DNA of 64,000 bases, taken from assembly GCA_026874595.1 (NCBI GenBank), contig CM049318.1, positions 11,389,241-11,453,240 of the forward strand, read 5' to 3'. The DNA is from Sipunculus nudus. Its lineage: Eukaryota; Annelida; Sipuncula; Golfingiida; Sipunculidae. This document shows, piece after piece, positions 24,233 to 37,400 of the stretch. The translations under genes were made by a program, and so were the position numbers. A model generated the notes under the pieces. That model was not told the origin of the DNA. It worked only from the letters and a program-made list of their open reading frames with translations, and made no database searches. Numbering within the stretch: position 1 is the stretch's first letter; every line of letters starts with the position of its first letter.

Positions 24233-27200
24233 TCTGTCAAGTCCTATCACCAGGTATGGGACTTCTTGTTAGGACATGTGTAGCATCTGTCAAGTCTTAT
24301 CACCAGGTATCGTGCCTTCTTGTTAGGACATGTGTAGCATCTGTCAAGTCCTATCACTAGGTGTGGGACTTCTTCTCAGGACATGTGAAGCATCTGTCAA
24401 ATCCTTTCACCAGGTATGGGACGTCTTGTTAGGACATGTGTAGCATCTGTCCAGTCCTATCACCAGGTATGGGACTTCTTGTTAGGACGTGTAGCATCTG
24501 TCAAGTCCTATCACCAGGTATGGGTCATCTTGTTAGGACAAGTGAAGCATCTGTCAAGTCCTATCACCAGGTATGGGACTTCTTGTTAGGACATGTGAAG
24601 CATCTGTCAAGTCTTATCACCAGGTATCGGACTTCTTGTTAGGACATGTGTAGCATCTGTCAAGTCCTATCACCAGGTATGGGACTTCTTGTTAGTACAT
24701 GTGTAGCATCTGTCAAGTCCAATCACCAGGTATGGGACTTCTTGTTAGGACATGTGTAGCATCTGTCAAGTCCTATCACCAGGTATGGGACTTCTTGTTA
24801 GGTCATGTGTAGCATCTGTCAAGTCGTATCACCAGGTATGGGACATCTTGTTAGGACATGTGAAGCATCTGTCAAGTCCTATCACCAGGTTTTAGACTTC
24901 TTGTTAGGACATGTGAATCATCTGTCAAGTCCTATCACCAGGTATGGGATTTCTTGTTAGGACATGTGAAGCATCTGTCAAGTCCTATCACCAGGTATGG
25001 GACTTCTTGTTAGGTTATGTGAAGCATTTAATAAGTCCTATTACCAGGTATGGGTCTTCTTGATAGGACATGTGTAGCATCTGTCAAGTCCTATCACCAG
25101 GTATGTGACTTCTTGTTAGGACATGTGAATCATCCGTCAAGTCCTATCACCAGTTATGGGACATCTTGTTAGGACATGTGAAGCATCTGTTAAGTCCTAT
25201 CACCAGGTATGGGACTTCTTGTTAGGACATTTGAAGCATCTGTCAAGTCCTATCACCAGGTATGGGACTTCTTGTTAGGACATGTGAAGCATTTGATAAG
25301 TCATATCACCAGGTATGGGACGTCTTGTTAGGACATGTGTAGCATCTGTCAAGTCCTATCACCAGATATGGGACTTCTTGTGAGGACATGTGAAGCATCT
25401 GTCATGTCCTCTCACCAGGTATGGGACTTCTTGTTAGGAAATGTGTAGCATCTGTCAAATCCTTTCACCAGGTATGGGACTTCTTGTTAGGACATGTGAA
25501 GCATCTGTCATGTCCTATCACAAGGTATGGGACTTCTTGTTAGGAAATGTGTAGCATCTGTCAAGTCATATCACCAGGTATGGGACTTCTTGTTTGGACA
25601 TGTGAAGCATCTGTCATGTCCTATCACCAGGTATGGGACTTCTTGTCAGGTCATGTGTAGCATCTGTCAAGTCGTATCACCAGGTATTGGACATCTTGTT
25701 AGGACATGTGAAGCATCTGTCAAGTCCTATCACCAGGTATGGGACTTCTTGTCAGGTCATGTGTAGCATCTGTCAAGTCGTATCACCAGGTATTGGACAT
25801 CTTGTTAGGACATGCGAAGCATCTGTTAAGTCCTATCACCTGGTTTGGGACTTCTTGTTAGGACATGTGAATCATCTGTCAAGTCCTATCACCAGGTATG
25901 GGAAATCTTGTTAGGACATGTGAAACATCTGTCAGGTCCTATCACCAGGTATGGGACATCTTGTTAGGACATGTGAAGCATCTGTCAAGTCCTATCACCA
26001 GGTATGGGACTTCTTGTTAGGACATGTGTAGCATCTGTCAGGTCCTATCACCAGGTATGGGACTTCTTGTTAGGACATGTGAAGCATCTGTCAAGTCCTA
26101 TCACCAGGTATGGGACTTCTTGTTAAGACATGTGAAGCATCTGTCAAGTCCTATCACCAGGTATGGGACTTCTTGTTAGGACATTTGAAGCATCTGTCAA
26201 GTCCTGTCACCAGGTATGGGACTTCTTGTTAGGACATGTGAAGCATCTGTAAAGTCCTGTCAACAGGTATGGGACTTCTTGTTAGGACATGTGAAGCATC
26301 TGTCAAGTCCTGTCAACAGGTATGGGACTTCTTGTTAGGACATGTGAAGCATCTGTGAAGTACTATCACCAGGTATGGGACTTCTTGTTAGGACATGTGA
26401 AGCATCTGTCAAGTCCTGTCACCAGGTACGAGACTTCTTGTTAGGACATGTGAAGCATCTGTCAAGTCCTATCACCAGGTTTTGGACTTCTTGTTAGGAC
26501 ATGTGAATCATCTGTCAAGTCCTATCACCAGGTATGGGACTTCTTGTTAGGACATGTGAAGCATTTGATAAGTCCTATCACCAGGTATGGGTCTTCTTGT
26601 TACGACATGTGTAGCATCTGTCAAGTCCTATCACCAGGTATGGGACTTCTTGTTAGGACATGTGAATCATCTGTCAGGTCCTATTACCAGGTATGGGACT
26701 TCTTGTTAGGACATGTGAAGCATCTGTCAAGTCCTTTCACCAGGTATGGGACTCATTGTTAGGACATGTGTAGCATCTGTCAAGTCCTATCACCAGGTAT
26801 GGGACTTCTTGTTAGTACATGTGTAGCATCTGTCAAGTCCTATCACCAGGTATGGGTCATCTTGTTAGGACATGTGAAGCATCTGTCAAGTCCTATCACC
26901 AGGTATGGGACTTCTTGTTAGGACATGTGAAGCATCTGTCAAGTCTTATCACCAGGTATCGGACTTCTTGTTAGGACATGTGTAGCATCTGTCAAGTCCT
27001 ATCAGCAGGCATGGGACTTCTTGTTAGTACATGTGTAGCATGTGTCAAGTCCAATCACCAGGTATGGGACTTCTTGTTAGGACATGTGTAGCATCTGTCA
27101 GGTCCTATCACCAGGTATGGGACTTCTTGTTAGGTCATGTGTAGCATCTGTCAAGTCGTATCACCAGGTATTGGACATCTTGTTAGGACATGTGTAGCAT

Positions 27201-30200
27201 CTGTCAAGTCCTATCACCAGGTATGGGACTTATTGTTAGGACATGTGTAGCATCTGTCAAGTCCTATCACCAGGTATGGGTCATCTTGTTTGGACATGTG
27301 AAGCATCTGTCAAGTCTTATCACCAAGTATCAGACTTCTTGTTAGGACATTTGTAGCATCTGTCAAGTCCTATCAGCAGGTATGGGACTTCTTGTAAGTA
27401 CATGTGTAGCATCTGTCAAGTCCAATCACCAGGTATGGGACTTCTTGTTAGGACATGTGAAGCATCTGTCAAGTCCTATCACCAGGTATGGGACTTCTTG
27501 TCAGGTCATGTGTAGCATCTGTCAAGTCGTATCACCAGGTATTGGACATCTTGTTAGGACATGTGAAGCATCTGTCAAGTCCTATCACCAGGTATGGGAC
27601 TTCTTGTCAGGTCATGTGTAGCATCTGTCAAGTCGTGTCACCAGGTATTGGACATCTTGTTAGGACATGCGAAGCATCTGTTAAGTCCTATCACCTGGTT
27701 TGGGACTTCTTGTTAGGACATGTGAATCATCTGTCAAGTCCTATCACCAGGTATGGGAAATCTTGTTAGGACATGTGAAACATCTGTCAGGTCCTATCAC
27801 CAGGTATGGGACATCTTGTTAGGACATGTGAAGCATCTGTCAAGTCCTATCACCAGGTATGGGACTTCTTGTTAGGACATGTGTAGCATCTGTCAGGTCC
27901 TATCACCAGGTATGAGACTTCTTGTTAGGACATGTGAAGCATCTGTCAAGTCCTATCACCAGGTATGGGACTTCTTGTTAAGACATGTGAAGCATCTGTC
28001 ATGTCCTATCACCAGGTATGGGACTTCTTGTTAGGACATTTGAAGCATCTGTCAAGTCCTGTCACCAGGTATGGGACTTCTTGTTAGGACATGTGAAGCA
28101 TCTGTCAATCCTGTCAACAGGTATGGGACTTCTTGTTAGGACATGTGAAGCATCTGTCAAGTCCTGTCAACAGGTATGGGACTTCTTGTTAGGACATGTG
28201 AAGCATCTGTGAAGTACTATCACCAGGTATGGGACTTCTTGTTAGGACATGTGAAGCATCTGTCAAGTCCTGTCACCAGGTACGAGTCTTCTTGTTAGGA
28301 CATGTGAAGCATCTGTCAAGTCCTATCACCAGGTTTTGGACTTCTTGTTAGGACATGTGAATCATCTGTCAAGTCCTATCACCAGGTATGGGACTTCTTG
28401 TTAGGACATGTGAAGCATTTGATAAGTCCTATCACCAGGTATGGGTCTTCTTGTTACGACATGTGTAGCATCTGTCAAGTCCTATCACCAGGTATGGGAC
28501 TTCTTGTTAGGACATGTGAATCATCTGTCAGGTCCTATTACCAGGTATGGGACTTCTTGTTAGGACATGTGAAGCATCTGTCAAGTCCTTTCACCAGGTA
28601 TGGGACTCATTGTTAGGACATGTGTAGCATCTGTCAAGTCCTACCACCAGGTATGGGACTTCTTGTTAGTACATGTGTAGCATCTGTCAAGTCCTATCAC
28701 CAGGTATGGGTCATCTTGTTAGGACATGTGAAGCATCTGTCAAGTCCTATCACCAGGTATGGGACTTCTTGTTAGGACATGTGAAGCATCTGTCAAGTCT
28801 TATCACCAGGTATCGGACTTCTTGTTAGGACATGTGTAGCATCTGTCAAGTCCTATCAGCAGGTATGGGACTTCTTGTTAGTACATGTGTAGCATCTGTC
28901 AAGTCCAATCACCAGGTATGGGACTTCTTGTTAGGACATGTGTAGCATCTGTCAGGTCCTATCACCAGGTATGGGACTTCTTGTTAGGTCATGTGTAGCA
29001 TCTGTCAAGTCGTATCACCAGGTATTGGACATCTTGTTAGGACATGTGTAGCATCTGTCAAGTCCTATCACCAGGTATGGGACTTATTGTTAGGACATGT
29101 GTAGCATCTGTCAAGTCCTATCACCAGGTATGGGTCATCTTGTTTGGACATGTGAAGCATCTGTCAAGTCTTATCACCAAGTATCAGACTTCTTGTTAGG
29201 ACATTTGTAGCATCTGTCAAGTCCTATCAGCAGGTATGGGACTTCTTGTAAGTACATGTGTAGCATCTGTCAAGTCCAATCACCAGGTATGGGACTTCTT
29301 GTTAGGACATGTGAAGCATCTGTCAAGTCCTATCACCAGGTATGGGACTTCTTGTCAGGTCATGTGTAGCATCTGTCAAGTCGTGTCACCAGGTATTGGA
29401 CATCTTGTTAGGACATGCGAAGCATCTGTTAAGTCCTATCACCTGGTTTGGGACTTCTTGTTAGGACATGTGAATCATCTGTCAAGTCCTATCACCAGGT
29501 ATGGGAAATCTTGTTAGGACATGTGAAGCATCTGTCAGGTCCTATCACCAGGTATGGGACATCTTGTTAGGACATGTGAAGCATCTGTCAAGTCCAATCA
29601 CCAGGTATGGGACTTCTTGTTAGTACATGTGTAGCATCTGTCAGGTCCTATCACCAGGTATGGGACTTCTTGTTAGGACATGTGAAGCATCTGTCAAGTC
29701 CTATCACCAGGTATGGGACTTCTTGTTAGGACATGTGAAGCATCTGTCAAGTCCTATCACCAGGTATGGGACTTCTTGTTAGGACATTTGAAGCATCTGT
29801 CAAGTCCTATCACCAGGTATGGGACTTCTTGTTAGGACATGTGAAGCATCTGTCAAGTCCTGTCAACAGGTATGGGACTTCTTGTTAGGACATGTGAAGC
29901 ATCTGTGAAGTACTGTCACCAAGTATGGGACTTCTTGTTAGGACATGTGAAGCATCTGTCAAGTCCTATCACCAGGTACAAGACTTCTTGTTAGGACATG
30001 TGAAGCATCTGTCAAGTCCTATCACCAGGTATGGGACTTCTTGCTAGGACATATGTAGCATCTGTCAAGTCCCATCACCAGGTATGGGACTTCTTGTTAG
30101 TACATGTGAAGCATCTGTCAAGTCCAATCACCAGGTATGGGACTTCTTGTTAGGACATGTGTAGCATCTGTCAAGTCCTATCACCAGGTATGGGACTTCT

Positions 30201-30262
30201 TGATAGGACATGTGAAGCATCTGTCAAGTCCTTTCACCAGGTATAGGATTTCCTGTTAGGAC
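24233..30262. repeat. 53-bp satellite array, about 114 copies, with higher-order structure
   Basis: Core unit of 53 bp containing GGGACTTCTTGTTAGGACAT, then GTGAAGCATCTGTCAAGTCC, then TATCACCAGGTAT. Copies differ by a few substitutions (gtgaag/gtgtag, ttagg/tcagg, tatgg/tattgg). A block of 35 units (1855 bp) is repeated almost exactly: positions from about 25620 to 27475 recur at +1855, and part recurs again after 29236 lacking two units. Because 53 is not a multiple of 3 and the unit carries a TAG, open frames never exceed about 95 codons, so it is not coding. It fills the gap between the two convergent genes. Confidence 0.97.
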
Positions 30263-30470
30263 ATCTGTAGAGTCATATAATCAGGAATGGGAGTTTTTAT
30301 TAGTACTCCTACAATATATGTATGTCCTATCAACTGTTATGAAAGTTCTTTTTGGGTCTCCTATAGCATCTGTCATGTCTTATTGTCATATAATGGAGTT
30401 CTTGTTTGAACTCTTATAGCATCTGTTATATCATCCTATAGCATTGTATCTGTGAAGTCTAGACAGGGCT
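30263..30470. repeat. Degenerate edge of the 53-bp array
   Basis: The core array fades into diverged partial units (AGCATCTGT and GGACATCTGT words, at irregular spacing). Old edge monomers escape homogenisation by unequal exchange. A shorter decayed edge is visible at 24190-24232. Confidence 0.7.
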
Positions 30471-33400
30471 GTCCTATATTGTTGGAAAATATGTAGGATT
30501 TTAATAACAGCAGCTCCAAGAATGGAAAAGATGAAATTAAAATTTATCTGCTCATGGTGGATATGTAGTGATGCCCAGATATCCCGCAAATCTACAGAGA
30601 TAAGAAAAGACATTTCACAATTGCATCAAAACATTTATTACTATCACCAGAACAAACATGAGTGAACCCCACGAGTCTACCATCTACAGGCAAAAAAAAC
30701 AAATTAAAAAATATAAACTCAACCACAAAACAGGACACCTTAACTTAGAATCACTCAGTACATTCAAAACAAAGCAACATCACAACCTTCAGCAGTAAGT
30801 ATCACAAGCATGTGTGTGATTCACACCTGGGGAACATGGTATAAAACAGGAAAGTTTTGTATGCACACAAATTTTAAAACAAATTATCCATGGTATGTAC
30901 ATAATACTTTTAAGAGTATTTAAATTTTTATAAATTTTATAAATGAATCCAATATATGGCTTATTAGAGGTTGACAGGTCTCCCCTGGCTGCACATTCTT
31001 TACAGTAGAAAGAACCCTTGCAGCCAGTTCGAAATCACACGAGACTACAAACGAAAAGTGTCTCGTTTATCACCTTGTTATAACACGTCAAGGCATCACG
31101 TCAGCCCTGCCGTGTGGGGAGTACTGTATACTTCTCAAGAAGAGTCAGTACAGGTGATCAGTTTACTATCATGTGTCAATCTACCCAGACACTGAAATTT
31201 AAAATTTTTATTCAAATATTAATTTAAAATTTCATTTTTAACAAGAAAGATACAAAGTGAGGGGAAAAAAACAAAATATTTTTTAGATATTGTCATGTTG
31301 TTTAATATTAAACCTTTAAAAAGTGGCTAATTGTTACTGGGAATTTAATACAGTGTTCCTTTTAAAAACATTTTTTTAATGTTACAAAATCATATGAAAA
31401 TGAATGAAAATTTAAAAAATATTTATACCATCAGAAAGATTACAGTTCCAGGTTTAAAATCATGTACACTTTATGGGGTCTAATATGAATTTTTCAGTAA
31501 ACCAGTTTTGGATTGATTTTAGATAATGGGTTTTTAACACAATAATGATGCCTCAATAAATAAAAAGAGTCAGTATGTAAATAACTATACTGTACTTACC
31601 TCTGTGCAGAACAGAGGTACACTCCGACCTCTGGCATTGATCCCAGACCTACACAACTTATGATGCCGTGTTTGTGACATACTGAGGTTCAACCTGTTTT
31701 ACATCATGCTCCCAAGATGTTATTTATGATCAAGAACTACTACACTTGCTCAATGTTATTTAAAAAGTCAATTATCAAATCTATCATCAAAGAATTACCA
31801 AGGACGGGAAAAAGCAATGACAATTAACACTTTATATCTAAACTCTCCAAAATATTCCTTAAAAACCAAAGTTTTCAACAGAAAAATTGTAAATTTAGTT
31901 TCACATTTCATTAAAATATGCAACATGACTGACATGATTAAAACAAAATAATTAATGTTAAACAAAAGCTTTTTTAACAGAAGACAATACCTTACCGAAT
32001 TAATACCACAAATATAACCTTAATCACTAAACCAGCATTAACAATTTATATAAAACATCAAGGGTTTTTTTCTCCAATCATCAGCAAGTGCATATGGTGA
32101 TCTTTTTTTTCACAGCCTTGTGAAAAGTAGCACATAAACATATCATGGTATGCATGCATCCTTGACCTTCCTTTTTTATGAGTATATTTATGGTAAAATG
32201 AAACAGTATATTTAAGGTGAAAGTGAATCTGAGATGTGCTGCACATTCACAAGCAAAGTGCATGAGATCAAATGAAAACACAACATGTAAACAAACCTAA
32301 TACCTCCCCCCTAATTTCTTTGACTAAATTCCTTATGAACAATTAAAAGCAACATCAATATATATATATATGATTTTTCTCATTGATTTGCTTCAACCTT
32401 GAGTGATCTTGCTTATTTGAGTAATACATTACATTAGTTTTGAGTGAAGACTCAATACAACGTAATATTTACTGGTTACTTGAGCAGGCTTGGTGACATG
32501 GCTGGCATGTGATCACAACCATTATTTGCACAATATTGTATACCTGTAAAATGCTGTACTAATTCTGAATGCTGTTGGCAAAAATGAAATATTACTTAAA
32601 CAGTAGAGAAAATCCTGATGGAAAGGCAAGTCGAAGCTGTTTTGCAGACCACATTGGATACTGTGATTGGATTTTTCACAAGGGTTTACATTTGTGATAA
32701 TCACGAATGGGAAACGATTGAGAAAATTAAACCTTCATGAATAAGATACTCCAACACAGATCGTTTACTTTACAGCCTCATTGGCACATCATGTGGATTG
32801 TTCATGCCTTTTACGGTCTGGATCATTGACAGTCAATAGATCTTTTACAATATCTGCCAATACTTACATTATTTAACAACAATGAACAAAACATCCTCTT
32901 GTTTGATGATTGATATAAATATATTATATTAAAAAAGATTTGCTTAGCTTACGTTACGTTATGGTGGTAATGCGATAATGGAACCCTTGTGAAACCCTTA
33001 AAAAGTGAGAATCACAAAAAATTAACCCTGTGAATGTAGAGCCAACCACAGTATACTAAAATAATATTACATGAAAATATTCAGGTCTGACCAACTGTTC
33101 TTTAGATTACTTGAATAGTTTTTTTTTCTTCTGTCAATAAAATTCTATGAATAATTTTCAAAACTTATATAGAGCAAACTGATTTTTTTTCACATGTACC
33201 AACATTCACAATTTAATCTCATGTTTCTATCTGTCTGCCACAAATGATTTTTAAGGTTTAGAGGAGGCATATCAAACCATTAGGAGATACAATTCAGGAA
33301 TATTTTACCACTTATTTTTCTCAGCCTCCTTTTGGTTATAGTATGACACTGAAACAGGTTTATACGTATCACTATCACATATATTGCTTGACATGGCAGA

Positions 33401-34351
33401 CGTTGACTGTTAATACCAGGTAATACTGCAGTATATATTATAGCAACAGAAAATTACATGAGAAATAATAATACTGAACCAACAAGTAAATATCCTAAAC
33501 AATAAAACACAACAGAGGTGGGAGAAAGGTCACAACAAGTTTACAGCTTCTGTGATAAAAATTACTTTTTTTTACTTCTAGAAAACCACAACCACTTTGG
33601 TATATCCATGGACGGAATAAAAATCTGTGTTGATAAATTGATTAAAGAATCAATGATGATATATTAAAAAACTGTATACAATAAATGTCAATAATATATA
33701 GACATAGATACACTGATATGCTAAAGCTGTATCACATGGCAGGTGTTGTTTATTTTGATTGGTCACTGGCAGACATGTGATCGCCAGACAGAAAGTGTGA
33801 TGAGAGGATTGGTTGAACCAGTATAACAAGTTCATCCTGATTGGTCCCTGGCATAGGTCATGTGATCACAAAACATGGAAATTTGTGCATGTGACTACTT
33901 AGGGAGAGTCCTGGAAGTGATGTTCAATACATAATGAACAGAGAAAACATCCTCAAAATATCAGTGTTTAAAGATCTCCATCTTGCTCAGTTTAATGCTC
34001 TAGGAAATATAAATCAGCCCTCATGTAAATCCTACAAAATGCACAAACCCTGGTAAAATGCATTATAAGCTCTGTTTTTGTTAACATTACAAGGTGATGG
34101 CACCAATTACAGCAATGAACACACTAGTGTGTATAAATATACTGCACAAACACCTGTAATGCATAAAGATATCAAAAGGTAAACACCGGTGAATATTCAT
34201 GAAATTTAATATTCATGAGACCTAACCATAACATTCTTACACCAAGTTCTGCAAGCTTAATTAGCACTATGTGAATATTCATGAAGTAATGCATATTCAA
34301 ATGCTTAACTATGAATATTGAGTGTGTAACCAGCGACAATGGGCAGTCAAC
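30471..34351 (-). other. FTCD 3' flank: possible 3' UTR, otherwise noncoding
   Basis: No exon found. Several TTTATT (minus-strand AATAAA) sites occur, for example at 30634-30639, so the FTCD transcript end is not determined. 32965-33054 is a truncated copy of the TIR element at 18466-18833, ending CCAACCACAG|TA. Other short open frames have no recognisable content. Confidence 0.45.
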
Positions 34352-34438
34352 CTAAGGTTCTCTTTCCTCCACCAGCTTCAGGACTTCAGCACAACCTTCC
34401 TGGGCAGTTTTCAGGGCAGCTTCAATATCACCTTTGAC
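34352..34438 (-). CDS. FTCD: FTCD exon 15 (stop codon)
   Basis: Acceptor CATACACAG, then 28 codons, [16 protein letters not shown] and [11 protein letters not shown], and TAG at 34354-34352. This is the C-terminal helix of the cyclodeaminase domain, with a length close to that of the vertebrate enzyme. Confidence 0.93.
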   Translation of the reverse strand, partial: VKGDIEAALKTAQEGCAEVLKLVEEREP

Positions 34439-37400
34439 CTGTGTATGAATATTCATTAACATAAATATTCATTAACAAAAATAATAAATACATAAATGAA
34501 AGAAATAAAATCTGCACTGAATTTTACAAAAGAATTGTGATTTTTTTCATACTGCACCATATTCTCATACATTTATTTGTAACAGAATAATTTTCATTCA
34601 TAAGCATTAACATAACAAGAGCCTTAAATATATCACTGATGTATGTAATGCCTCACAAACTTGATATGACTGATTGTTAGCATCAGAATGACCTGACAGT
34701 AGTCATTCAGAGAAGCTCAGCAGTCAGCGTTACATACTGACCTTGGTTTTGAACTCTTCATCCTTGATACTATTCAGGTTTATCTGGACGTTATAGTATG
34801 CTCCCCACACGCCTGTCTCCAGGCTACGTGCACCCATCTACAAAATAACATAAACAAATATCAACTTAACCACACCCAACACTGTGACATTATAGTACGC
34901 TCCCCACACGCCTGTCTCCAGGTGACGAGAACCCATCTACAAAATAACAAAATCAAATATCAATCTAACCATACTCAACACTGTGACATTAGAGTATGCT
35001 CCAAACATGCTAGTCTCCAGGCTACGAGCACCCATCTACAAAATAACAAAATCAAATATCAATTTAACCACACCTTTAACTGTGACATTATAGTGCTCTC
35101 ATCACAAGCCTGGCCCAACAGCATTATAACTGGACCACATTTGTCACAGTAGTGCAAGAATTATATAAATTATCTTGTTAACTGCTGGTCTGAAGTGGTA
35201 TGCACACAAAATAATATGCTGCTCTGTATGAATATCTTTATACAGCCTTTTCCCATTGAAACTTAAATAAGCATTTATATTTTGGGTTATCTGCCACAGA
35301 TGATAACAGAATGTGACACCTTTTAATAGATGTGTAGTTTAAAGAAACAATCAGGAACAGGCCTGCATTCCACTTTCTTCTGTTCTGGTTAGGAGCCATT
35401 CATGAGCATACATAATATTTTCTACTGGACTTACTTTTACAAACAGCCAATAAGGAACATGTGCACAAGTTGCCTCCTAGCATACTGTTGTACAATATCA
35501 TGAATTACAATGCCATGACCATCAAAAGCCTACCAAAAAGGCACTGCTTCAAGAGCTCCTACAAACGTCCTACAGATTTCACTTACCTGTATGTCTGACT
35601 TGCAGTTGGGGTTGCCCACCCGAGCTAGTTCTTGGAGAGTAGGCCAGATGGCATTAGCTGTCATGGCAACCCTCATAGGGACAGAAATAGCAGTTCTTAG
35701 ACACTGCTGCATGGCCTGGTCCCTCCTGTATATAGATAATCCATGTATCAGTGTGATTCAATGGTTTCATATTTATTAAGCTTCAGGGTGGCTGCACCCT
35801 TAAGTAATTTACAGAAGGGCCAACAAAAATACTTGGCTGTTAAATTTACCACCTTGAAGAGAATGGTACAAAATTGTAATTTAATAGTAATAATGCTATT
35901 GGCCAATCAGAGGCAGTCAAGTATGGTAGAGTCCCTACACTGGATATTACTTTGTGAACAGTCAGATTTGTCAATACTCTAACAAGGTCTGAGTATTAAG
36001 TCTATGCTGTTTACCCATAATGTTTGATTGTTCAGTAAAACAACGCCTTGTTCAGCGGCCAAAATTCTTGCTCTGGTGCATTCCTTAGTCAAATGGCTCC
36101 CACTCATCAGTCAGTAGATAACTCTTTTGTTTTTGTATGTTTGAACAGTTGTAAACAATTTTCTTCATTTTAATAAATGACATATTATACAATATATCAA
36201 TTTATTATGTTGTGATTTGTTGGGCACTGAAATAAAATATAGCATATGACCTGGATAAGTATCAATATATTCAAGTCTTCAACAACACGGGCTGTTTTGA
36301 TAACAGAACATACAACATATACCACTGGCTACTGTTCATTACAAAATATGTCATCTTCATCTGAAATATTATTAAAAGAACATGTCCTTTTTATAACATA
36401 CAGTTCACCACCGGTGATAAGATATCTAACACAGTATAGGACTGAATCTATATATTTCTATGAAAAGAATTACATGTAATTACTCTAATACAACAGGTTG
36501 TCTATTATAAAAATGATCATGGGCTTTGGTTTCTCAGAAAACAGGAGGGGGCTATTCCAAGAAATATCATCAGAAGCAATATCACCGTAAGTTTTCAATG
36601 AATTTCAGCGACTTAATGTAAAATGTCAGAATAATGGTTGATAAAACTATAAGGTGGGTCTGGAGGCAGATACAAGTTTTGGCAGACATATGCACTCTTG
36701 TTTTTTTTCTAGTTTCACATGTATTGATGTGGTAAGTTATGATGATTTAAAATATATAACATGAGAACAAAAATAATGGCTACATAAGACTTGTTTGTAC
36801 TCACATTTTCTCTTCATCTGGGTCCTTGTGGCTCATCTTGACAGTTTTCTGAAGAAAAATAAACAATCCATATCTAGCTGTATGACAAAATATGACCTCA
36901 GAGGTATCAAGTTGGGTGACATCATATGATACATGTTGGTATCTATTTGTGTGACATGTATAATCTGTGTTGGTATCTATTTGTGTGACATGACATGATC
37001 TGTGTTGGTATCTTTTTGAGTGACATGACATGATCTGTGTTGGTATCTATTTGTGTGACATGACATGATCTGTGTTGGTATCTATTTGTGTGACATGTAT
37101 AATCTGTGTTGGTATCTATTTGTGTGACATGACATGATCTGTGTTGGTATCTATTTGTGTGACATGATATGATCTATGCTGGAATCTATTTGTATGACAA
37201 GATTTAATCTGTGTTCGTATCTATTTGTGTGACAAAATATGACCTTAATGGTATCTATTTGAGTGACATGATATGATCTAAGCTGGTATCTATTTATGTT
37301 ACATAAAATGATCTGTGAAGGATTCTATTTCTGTGACATGCCATCATCTCTACTGGTATATAACTGTGATTTATGATATGATTTGTAATGATATTAAGCA

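Noticed and set aside
24436-29517. Many 60-93-codon open frames with a repeating GLLVRTCEASVKSYHQVWDF pattern, as if a repeat protein
   Set aside because: They are the 53-bp satellite read in its three frames. The unit length is not a multiple of 3 and carries a TAG, so no frame stays open beyond about 95 codons, and there is no start or splice context.
24233-30262. CRISPR-like array
   Set aside because: The units are contiguous and near-identical over all 53 bp, with no variable spacers, and the genome is eukaryotic. It is a satellite.
36801-37031. Minus-strand frame [20 protein letters not shown] as a repeat protein
   Set aside because: It is the intronic 35-bp minisatellite reading into FTCD exon 12; only 36805-36848 is supported as coding.
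36870-37330. Origin of the intron-11 35-bp array from exon 12, by analogy with exon 2
   Set aside because: Its unit shares no sequence with exon 12 or its acceptor; the shared 35-bp period is taken as coincidence.
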